From contig CAZKXP010000017.1 of NCBI GenBank assembly GCA_964556955.1, positions 1-14,479 of the forward strand: a stretch of 14,479 nucleotides of DNA. The letters are read 5' to 3'. This DNA comes from UBA12078 sp964556955 (GTDB lineage: Bacteria; Patescibacteriota; Dojkabacteria; SC72). Below the pieces are notes generated by a model. The model saw only the letters and a program-made list of their open reading frames with translations, was not told the origin of the DNA and did not search any database. The position numbers and the translations under genes are program-made. Shown here piece after piece: positions 8,787 through 14,148 of the stretch (position 1 is its first letter; each line of letters opens with the position of its first letter).

Positions 8787-9224
8787 TTAGTAGTTAGTAT
8801 GAGATGTATTCATATATTCATGATACACATCTAAACAGGCATCTTTCTCTATTTGTATCTCCATATATTCCCCACCATTACCCGTCTCCTCATTAAAACC
8901 AATATCATGTGCATCTGCATAATCACAACCGTAATATACCTTAGATATTTTAGCCCACATAATAGCAGCACGACACATAGGGCATGGCTTACCTGTAACA
9001 TAAAGTTCGCACCCTGATAGATTGAAATTCCTCAGCCTTTTGGAAGCTATCTGTATAGCCCTAATCTCCGCATGATTAGTAGCATCATTCCTCCTCACCA
9101 CCTCGTTGTGAGCCTTCGCTAGAACCTTGTCATCTTTAACAATAACACACCCAAATGGTCCACCATGACCTTTTTTAATTCCATACCTTGCTTCTTCCAC
9201 TGCTAACCGCATATATTCATTCAT
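8787..9224 (-). CDS. guaD: Guanine deaminase-like nucleoside/base deaminase
   Basis: This is a zinc deaminase of the cytidine/deoxycytidylate superfamily. The zinc and catalytic residues are H51-A-E53 and P80-C81-P-M-C84, preceded by GGPFGCVIV (21-29) and RNDATNHAE. The arrangement and the C-terminal GCDYADAHDIGFNEE segment resemble bacterial guanine deaminases (GuaD, about 155 residues), which convert guanine to xanthine. The 145-residue length is slightly shorter. The tRNA adenosine deaminase TadA has the same core but usually reads HAExxA and DPTAHAE with a different C-terminus, so guanine deaminase is favoured though not proven. The start overlaps the upstream hydrogenase-like stop by one base (TAATG), and galU follows after 17 nt. 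An AGAAG sequence about 10 nt upstream is a weak ribosome site. Confidence 0.8.
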   Translation of the reverse strand: MNEYMRLAVEEARYGIKKGHGGPFGCVIVKDDKVLAKAHNEVVRRNDATNHAEIRAIQIASKRLRNFNLSGCELYVTGKPCPMCRAAIMWAKISKVYYGCDYADAHDIGFNEETGNGGEYMEIQIEKDACLDVYHEYMNTSHTNY

Positions 9225-10075
9225 TAGTAATTTCTTCTAAAATTTATATCCTTTACCAAAAGTTTTTTACCCGTTCTCCCTAAATCTTGTTCACACTGCC
9301 TAGCATAATCCCTATAATTTAAGACTCTTTTTCTTCTTTCCTTTAAGCTTCTTTCACCAATCATACCTGGTCCATTAATACAACCTCCCTCACAAGTCAA
9401 AATATCCAAAAATTTGTAATTTTTGTACATACCATCCTTAAATTCAGAAAGTACTTTCATAATATTCTCTACACCCTCCATTACCAATATATCCTTATCT
9501 TCTAGAATATATTTGTAATGAAGAGTTGAAGATAATCCTCCTGATATAGGGTAAATCTTAGTATAGTCATTGTAGAATTTTTCAAAAGTCTGACAATATT
9601 TTGATTCTGTGATTTTTTCGGGAATATGTTTTTCTTCAAATAAGAGATTTAATTCTTTAAAAGTGATAACCTCGTCAATATTCCCCAACTCTTGAGCCTC
9701 CATCTTTTTCGTAACACATGGTCCGACAAAAACCCTCTTATATTCTGGAAAGTATTTTTTACATATCAATGCCATAGCCCCCATTGGAGAATGTACAGGT
9801 ACAAGATTATTAACTAATTCAGGAAATTTTGCTCGTATAATATTCACAAGAGTAGGGCAAGGAGAAGCAATCCAGGTTTTCTTTTCTCCCTTGGCTACAG
9901 ATTCTTTTAGAATTTCATAATATGCAATATTTACCATCTTAGCACCGAAGGTAAGCTCTACCACCTCATCAAAACCTAATGCACGAAGACGATATATAAC
10001 ATCAGGATAATTAAATTCTGAAACAAAAGATGGCGCTAACATACACAAATACTTTTCTCCCGCTTTAAATTCCAT
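9224..10075 (-). CDS. [FeFe]-hydrogenase H-cluster domain protein (stand-alone, putative)
   Basis: The protein matches the C-terminal catalytic domain of iron-only hydrogenases (COG4624 type). From the chosen start it has 283 residues. It opens with YLCMLAPSFVSEF, then has the three H-cluster motifs: ASPCP (C73), VGPCVTKKMEA (C120) and TCEGGCINGPG (C228, C232). All four H-cluster cysteine ligands are therefore present. The usual first motif TSCCP is ASPCP, so the proton-relay cysteine is replaced by proline, as in sensory or ancillary [FeFe] groups. The N-terminal ferredoxin-like Fe-S domains of catalytic hydrogenases are absent. The ATG at 10075 is preferred over an in-frame ATG at 10147 because family similarity begins there and the 24-codon extension runs through a promoter and a repeated DNA element. 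It could oxidise ferredoxin with partner subunits or sense H2; neither is shown. Confidence 0.82.
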   Translation of the reverse strand: MEFKAGEKYLCMLAPSFVSEFNYPDVIYRLRALGFDEVVELTFGAKMVNIAYYEILKESVAKGEKKTWIASPCPTLVNIIRAKFPELVNNLVPVHSPMGAMALICKKYFPEYKRVFVGPCVTKKMEAQELGNIDEVITFKELNLLFEEKHIPEKITESKYCQTFEKFYNDYTKIYPISGGLSSTLHYKYILEDKDILVMEGVENIMKVLSEFKDGMYKNYKFLDILTCEGGCINGPGMIGERSLKERRKRVLNYRDYARQCEQDLGRTGKKLLVKDINFRRNY

Positions 10076-10080
10076 AATAA

Positions 10081-10109
10081 AATATACACAGAAAAAAGCC
10101 CAGTCACAA
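10081..10109 (-). promoter_or_regulatory. Promoter of the hydrogenase-like/deaminase/galU group
   Basis: On the minus strand, TTGTGA (10109 to 10104) and TATATT (10086 to 10081) are separated by exactly 17 nt. Only 5 nt lie between the -10 box and the ATG at 10075, so the start site would fall on or next to the start codon, giving a leaderless mRNA. The TTG of the -35 box is the end of a 17-bp repeated element. This is a sequence match, not a mapped start. Confidence 0.55.
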
Positions 10110-10123
10110 GTCGACGCTTCGCT
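10107..10123 (-). repeat. 17-bp shared element, copy 1 (candidate operator)
   Basis: The minus strand reads AGCGAAGCGTCGACTTG, identical to the plus strand at 10820-10836. It is GC-rich in AT-rich surroundings and holds a GTCGAC palindrome. Its last three bases form the start of the predicted -35 box of the hydrogenase-like gene. The match stops abruptly on both sides. Confidence 0.7.
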
Positions 10124-10192
10124 TCCAGGAAAACGGTGATTTAACAAGGACTATTTGAGATTTTAATATAATTTCACAATACTATAATGATA

Positions 10193-10708
10193 TTACTTTC
10201 TTTTTATTCCATTAAGCAGAATTTGAGCTAAAACACCACCAATTAATGCTGTGAAGAACTGTACTACCCCCATTGTTGTTAAAAATATTTCTGGTAGAAT
10301 ACCCCAAGAAAAAAGAAGATATGCTAAAGAGAAAAGAAATGAAGTCTTAAGAAGTGCTGCTATAAAAACTTTTAAAAAATCAATTCTTATATATTTAAAA
10401 CTCAACATAAAGATAGCATTAGAAACAGCAATTATTGGTATCAAATAAACTATATATACCGTAAAAGTACCAAAAAGGGCACCATTTAATAAAGTAGCAA
10501 AAGAGGGGAGAATAACAATTGGTAAAATTTTCCTAAGAGGGAAATTACTAACACAAAGAATCAACAGGAAATTTATCAAGCTGCCAATAACAATCTGCGG
10601 CTGCTTAAATATAAATGGCACAAGAAATGCTAGAGAAAAGACTGTTAGTAATTGAACTTTTTCACTTTTGAGCATGTATAACAATGTCGATCTTTTCAAT
10701 ATCTCCAT
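10193..10708 (-). CDS. Small polytopic membrane protein, ECF-transporter S-component-like
   Basis: The 171-residue protein is almost entirely hydrophobic, with about five or six predicted membrane segments (roughly residues 18-33, 36-53, 58-78, 80-103, 110-135, 138-167) and basic ends. The run LPSFATLLNGALFGTFTVYIVYLIP resembles small membrane proteins found near iron-hydrogenase genes and the compact six-helix substrate-binding components of ECF vitamin transporters. No ATPase or T component is encoded here; it could use a shared module elsewhere. It is transcribed towards the hydrogenase-like gene, with 117 nt between them that contain a separate promoter. Substrate unknown. The ATG at 10708 is the first in frame; there is no Shine-Dalgarno site. 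Confidence 0.6.
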   Translation of the reverse strand: MEILKRSTLLYMLKSEKVQLLTVFSLAFLVPFIFKQPQIVIGSLINFLLILCVSNFPLRKILPIVILPSFATLLNGALFGTFTVYIVYLIPIIAVSNAIFMLSFKYIRIDFLKVFIAALLKTSFLFSLAYLLFSWGILPEIFLTTMGVVQFFTALIGGVLAQILLNGIKRK

Positions 10709-10753
10709 AATCCATATTAATACATCCGGCTGAAGAAATGAACAGTTTAAAAC

Positions 10754-10782
10754 ATTATAATTTTCTTAAATATGCCATTCAC
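10754..10782 (-). promoter_or_regulatory. Candidate promoter of the ECF-S-like gene
   Basis: On the minus strand a perfect TATAAT (10759 to 10754) lies 45 nt upstream of the ATG. The best -35 at 17-nt spacing is GTGAAT (3 of 6), so support comes mainly from the -10 box. This promoter would be divergent from the glmS promoter. Confidence 0.35.
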
Positions 10783-10819
10783 CCCATATAGTCATTGATA
10801 CAACAAGGATAATTCGAGT

Positions 10820-10836
10820 AGCGAAGCGTCGACTTG
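10820..10836 (+). repeat. 17-bp shared element, copy 2 (candidate operator)
   Basis: AGCGAAGCGTCGACTTG is an exact inverted copy of 10107-10123, 697 bp away. As in copy 1, its final TTG starts a predicted -35 box, here of the glmS ribozyme transcript. A 6-bp GCGAAG/CTTCGC inverted repeat (10821-10826 with 10840-10845) also spans this site. Confidence 0.7.
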
Positions 10837-10882
10837 AATCTTCGCGTCCTTCTCATGTATCATTTGTTCAGGGATATATAAT
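10834..10882 (+). promoter_or_regulatory. Promoter region of the glmS transcript
   Basis: TTGAAT (10834-10839) and TATCAT (10858-10863) are separated by 18 nt; transcription would begin near 10870, about 20 nt before the ribozyme cleavage site. A second, perfect TATAAT at 10877-10882 has no good -35 box; starting from it would place the first base at about the cleavage site. The first arrangement mirrors the hydrogenase-like promoter, where the same 17-bp element runs into the -35 box. Confidence 0.5.
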
Positions 10883-10888
10883 ATTTTT

Positions 10889-11010
10889 AGCGACTGGGTG
10901 CATCCAAGGAATGTACAACGAGGTAGGAGCTATCGAATAATCAGCGGATACTCCTAGGCCTACACAGGCCTCAAGGTTACAACAAAACCACAAAAGGTAA
11001 CCCGTGTTCC
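10889..11010 (+). ncRNA. glmS ribozyme: glmS self-cleaving ribozyme (glucosamine-6-phosphate responsive)
   Basis: Known glmS ribozymes sit in the 5' leader of glmS mRNA and cleave themselves when glucosamine-6-phosphate binds, lowering GlmS synthesis. Landmarks appear here in order. The cleavage-site block AGCGACTG (10889-10896; consensus AGCGCCxG) puts cleavage between 10889 and 10890. The P1 hairpin is GTGCAT/ATGTAC (10898-10903 with 10911-10916). AACGAGG follows (10917-10923). The P2 stem TAGGAG/CTCCTA (10924-10929 with 10951-10956) encloses TATCGAAT and TCAGCGGATA (consensus TATCGA and TCGGCGGATG). A short P3 hairpin is GGCCT/AGGCC (10957-10961 with 10966-10970). P4 is GGTTAC/GTAACC (10975-10980 with 10997-11002) with CAAAAGG before its 3' strand. 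The glmS ATG follows at 11043. The C-to-A change after AGCG and the G-to-A change in TCGGCGG are unusual. The order of landmarks plus the position before glmS make the call strong. Confidence 0.88.
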
Positions 11011-11042
11011 CATTAAAATAACCTAAATTTAATAACACCACT

Positions 11043-12818
11043 ATGTGCGGAGTTTTTGGGTACACAGGAAAGAAGATTGCAAATGATCTCGTATTTGATG
11101 GTCTTAAAAGATTAGAATACAGAGGGTATGACTCATGGGGAATTGCCGTAAACGATAACGACAAAATATCAATATTCAAGACTACAGGAGAGATAAAAAA
11201 AAATAAGAATCTTAGAAACTTACCACAGTCTACCACAGCTATTGGTCATACAAGATGGGCTACACACGGGGGAGTCACAATCAAAAATGCACATCCACAT
11301 ATCGCTTCTGACAATTCATTCACATTGGTACAGAATGGTATTGTAGAGAATTTTGACAGTTTAAAAAAGCAGTTACTAAAAAAGGGTTACACATTCAATA
11401 GCGACACTGACACGGAGGTCATAGTTAAGCTAGTAGAGGAACAACTCAAGGTAGTGAAAGACTTCAATACTGCCTTTAAAACCGCTTTTAAACTACTCGA
11501 AGGCCGAAATACTGTTGCAGCTATGAGATCGGATGGCAGTATTTTCGCGATACGAAATGGTTCTCCTTTGGTTTTAGGAATTGATGAAAAAAACATATAT
11601 ATTGCTTCTGACTCTCTGTCTTTCGCTCCATACACTAATAAAGTCGTACTCCTCGATGACTATGATTTTGTATCAATAAATAATGAGAAGTTAAATATTG
11701 AAAATATTCAAACAAACAAAAGGAAAAGAATAGAAGTCATAAGACTAAAAAATACATATACTAACATTGATAAAGGAAAGTATGATCACTATATGATCAA
11801 GGAGATAGTAGAACAACAGGATACCATCTTGTATGCCACACAGTATACCCATAAAGACTTTACACTCCTCAGAGAGGCGCTAGAGAAGGCACATAGGGTA
11901 TATGTGATAGGAGCGGGAACAGCTGGATTTGCCTCAGGACAGATAGCCTACTATCTCAGAAATATTGCCGATATCGATGCTCAAGATGTTAGAAGCTATG
12001 AATTTAAATCCTATTTTCCTGTGTTAAACAAGAAAGATATCATAATCGCAGTATCCCAAAGTGGAGAAACAGCAGATACCATAGAGGTCTTGGAATTAGC
12101 AAAAAAGAAAGGATGCAAGATCGCTAGTATTGTAAATATGCTAGGAACTACAATATCTAGAATGTCTGATTACCCATATTACACCAATGCAGGCCCAGAG
12201 ATATGTGTAGCTTCAACCAAAGTTTTTACTGCACAATGTGCATGGGGATATACACTCGCGAAGGATATTGCAGGCTCTTTTAAAAGTGGTATAAAAAATA
12301 TCAATGCGCTTTCTAAATCACTCAAAAGATACCTTAATCCTAAAACATATATTTGCATACAAGCTTTAGTTAAAAAGCTCACAAAGAAAGAACACCTTTT
12401 TGTATTGGGCAAAGGAGAGAATGCGTATACTGCATTAGAGGGAGCTTTGAAAATCAAAGAAATCTCATACAAACATATTGAAGGATTCATGGCTGGAGAA
12501 CTTAAACATGGTGTAATAGCTTTAATATCAAAAGGTACACCAGTCTTTGGGATAATTACAGATGATGGAGACAGTAAAGATCTCATCTCTGGTATGGAGC
12601 AGGTTAAGGCAAGAGGGGCAATGACAATTGGGGTAGGAGATAAAAAATTCTCAAAATTGAAAGTTTTTGACTATTTTCTTGAAGTTCCTCAAGTTAGAGA
12701 GATTACCAATATTTCAAACATTGTTCCTTTCCAATTAATATCTTACTTCTTGTCAAAAGAGTTAGGGAATAATATTGATAAGCCTAGGAATCTTGCAAAA
12801 TCTGTTACAGTAAAATAA
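11043..12818 (+). CDS. glmS: Glutamine--fructose-6-phosphate aminotransferase (isomerizing)
   Basis: GlmS makes glucosamine-6-phosphate from fructose-6-phosphate and glutamine, the first step towards UDP-GlcNAc and peptidoglycan. The N-terminal glutaminase domain (about 2-215) begins MCGVFGYTG, with C2 as the nucleophile exposed after Met removal, which fixes the start. LEYRGYDSWGIAV, GHTRWATHGG and QNGIVEN follow. The two SIS domains carry HYMIKEIVEQ, SQSGETADT (338-346), AGPEICVASTKVFTAQ, GKGENAYTALEGALKIKEI, EGFMAGELKHG (480-490) and the terminal PRNLAKSVTV. The 591-residue length is slightly below the usual ~600-610. There is no Shine-Dalgarno motif before the ATG. The gene is preceded by a glmS ribozyme, so product feedback on the mRNA is expected. 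Confidence 0.97.
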   Translation: MCGVFGYTGKKIANDLVFDGLKRLEYRGYDSWGIAVNDNDKISIFKTTGEIKKNKNLRNLPQSTTAIGHTRWATHGGVTIKNAHPHIASDNSFTLVQNGIVENFDSLKKQLLKKGYTFNSDTDTEVIVKLVEEQLKVVKDFNTAFKTAFKLLEGRNTVAAMRSDGSIFAIRNGSPLVLGIDEKNIYIASDSLSFAPYTNKVVLLDDYDFVSINNEKLNIENIQTNKRKRIEVIRLKNTYTNIDKGKYDHYMIKEIVEQQDTILYATQYTHKDFTLLREALEKAHRVYVIGAGTAGFASGQIAYYLRNIADIDAQDVRSYEFKSYFPVLNKKDIIIAVSQSGETADTIEVLELAKKKGCKIASIVNMLGTTISRMSDYPYYTNAGPEICVASTKVFTAQCAWGYTLAKDIAGSFKSGIKNINALSKSLKRYLNPKTYICIQALVKKLTKKEHLFVLGKGENAYTALEGALKIKEISYKHIEGFMAGELKHGVIALISKGTPVFGIITDDGDSKDLISGMEQVKARGAMTIGVGDKKFSKLKVFDYFLEVPQVREITNISNIVPFQLISYFLSKELGNNIDKPRNLAKSVTVK

Positions 12819-12848
12819 TATAAAAGAGATAAATTTGACTGCCTAGAT

Positions 12849-13511
12849 ATGGTCATAGAAAAGAATATGAAAGAGGAGAAAAGTGGACATGGTTGCCTAA
12901 TAGCCTCCCTCATATTCTTCCTCCTTTTTGTTTCAATAATTGGTGGAGGATACTGGGTATACAAAAAAATAACATCAGGATTAAGTAAACAGGTTGATCT
13001 GAATGTAGTATATTCTCATAGTGATGCGGATCTTTTTACCGAAGCTTTTGAAACTACTACTCTGAATGCTGTAAAAAGTGGTGCTGTTGTAGATGATAGT
13101 CTTTCAATGGATCTTAGTTTTACAAGTGAACAGGCCTCAGCTTTAGTAGATAAATATATCTCAAATATTGCTTTTGTTAGTTTAGAAAATACACAAATTA
13201 AATTTACTGAAGAATTTGCGATGGTCTCTACTTTAGTAGACTATGGTAAGTATTCAATACCTCTGTATGTAGCAGGAGATATTGATACTACTGTAAACAA
13301 AAAAGTCTCTGTAAATTTGTATGATGCAAAATTGGGTGATATTCGTATACCTCAAGCCATCCAAGACTATATTGAGAATGCATTAGACGAATATATTAAT
13401 GAGAGATTGAATGGGGAAGATGTTTCTTTTAATGTAGAAAATATCGTGTTGGGAGACAATGTATTAACCTTTAAGGGATTAATACCAATAAATCTTTTAG
13501 AAGGAAAATAG
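12849..13511 (+). CDS. Single-pass membrane protein of unknown function
   Basis: The 220-residue protein has a short charged N-terminus, one membrane helix (about residues 16-37) and a ~180-residue outside domain. That domain contains FTSEQASALVDKYI, then alternating strands and the helix IPQAIQDYIENALDEYINERL (167-187), ending in ITF-like strands. The order of a SEQxxAL helix, strands and a late amphipathic helix recalls YpmS (DUF2140)- and LmeA-type extracytoplasmic proteins, but this is a weak resemblance and no function is claimed. It starts 30 nt after glmS and ends 1 nt before the next gene, so the three may be co-transcribed. A start at M7 (12867) is equally possible. Codon use is richer in T and G than in the oxidoreductase operon. 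Confidence 0.7.
   Translation: MVIEKNMKEEKSGHGCLIASLIFFLLFVSIIGGGYWVYKKITSGLSKQVDLNVVYSHSDADLFTEAFETTTLNAVKSGAVVDDSLSMDLSFTSEQASALVDKYISNIAFVSLENTQIKFTEEFAMVSTLVDYGKYSIPLYVAGDIDTTVNKKVSVNLYDAKLGDIRIPQAIQDYIENALDEYINERLNGEDVSFNVENIVLGDNVLTFKGLIPINLLEGK
13501..13505 (+). promoter_or_regulatory. Ribosome binding site of the M23-like gene
   Basis: AAGGA lies 7 nt before the ATG at 13513, inside the end of the upstream gene. It is the only convincing Shine-Dalgarno match in the window, and it supports the ATG at 13513 over the in-frame ATG five codons later. Confidence 0.6.
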
Positions 13512-13512
13512 T

Positions 13513-14073
13513 ATGAAGGGTACTACTATGATTTTTGTATGTTTAGGATTAATTTTCTTTGCTGCGGTTATATTTGCTTTCATATATCTACCCAAGATGG
13601 CTGATGCTAGTGGTATAGAGAATCAAGATATAGTACTAAGTATGCCTGTAGATAGTACATTGATGAGGTATTCTGTTGATGGGGTTGTACCTTTTTGTTT
13701 AGAGAATAGTAATGGTATAGGGGTACAGGTTAAAGAGAATGCTCCCATACTAGCTCCAATCTCTGGTGTAATATCCCAATACTACATAGAGTCCAATAGG
13801 GTAGTAATATCTGTTTCTTCAAAGGTTTCTGTACATGTTAAGGGGGTAGATAATCTAAACTATGCTGTGGGGGATTATGTGCTTAGGGGGGATATTTTAG
13901 GGTATTCTAATAGTAGTAATATTTTGTTGATTTTAGAAAATTTAAAGAATGAGAGATATGAGTGTCCTTTTTTGTATATGGATGAGTATAGTCAGAGGGT
14001 CGTTGCTAATGGTTTAGAATATTCTACATATTCCACAGAGAATATTTGTGAATGTCCTAGTATTGATTATTAA
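13513..14073 (+). CDS. Membrane-anchored protein with a degenerate M23/lipoyl-like domain
   Basis: The 186-residue protein has one N-terminal membrane helix (about 6-26) and a soluble domain. Residues ~66-142 follow the M23 peptidase/biotinyl-lipoyl beta pattern: NGIGVQVKENAPILAPISGVI, then VVISVSSKVSVHV, AVGDYVLRGDILGYSNSS and ILLILEN. In active M23 (LytM) enzymes zinc is held by an H..D pair and an HxH at the HLHFE position; here that position reads LLILE and the first ligands are also missing, so peptidase activity is unlikely. Three C-terminal cysteines (ECPF, ICECP) could form disulfides. It begins 1 nt after the stop of the preceding membrane protein, so the two probably work together. 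A divisome- or envelope-associated non-catalytic M23 role is conceivable but inferred. Confidence 0.7.
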   Translation: MKGTTMIFVCLGLIFFAAVIFAFIYLPKMADASGIENQDIVLSMPVDSTLMRYSVDGVVPFCLENSNGIGVQVKENAPILAPISGVISQYYIESNRVVISVSSKVSVHVKGVDNLNYAVGDYVLRGDILGYSNSSNILLILENLKNERYECPFLYMDEYSQRVVANGLEYSTYSTENICECPSIDY

Positions 14074-14078
14074 TGAAA

Positions 14079-14144
14079 CTGAGATGGGGGTATATCTTAA
14101 AAAGATTTTTAGGGTTTTATCACTAAAATTTACCTCCATCTCAG
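14079..14144 (+). other. Strong hairpin after the M23-like gene
   Basis: CTGAGATGGGGGTA (14079-14092) pairs with TACCTCCATCTCAG (14131-14144): 14 consecutive pairs including one G-U. The loop holds a smaller ATCTT/AAGAT hairpin. It begins 5 nt after the stop codon, as a terminator would, but no T-run follows the stem, so intrinsic termination is doubtful. Confidence 0.6.
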
Positions 14145-14148
14145 ACTA

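Noticed and set aside
10076..10147. N-terminal 24-codon extension of the hydrogenase-like gene (start at 10147)
   Set aside because: The frame is open, but the extension has no family similarity and overlaps a good promoter and the repeated 17-bp element; the ATG at 10075 fits the domain boundary.
10107..10836. Transposon or integron-like unit bounded by the two 17-bp inverted repeats
   Set aside because: No transposase or recombinase lies inside, no target-site duplications flank the repeats, and both copies sit exactly at predicted promoters.
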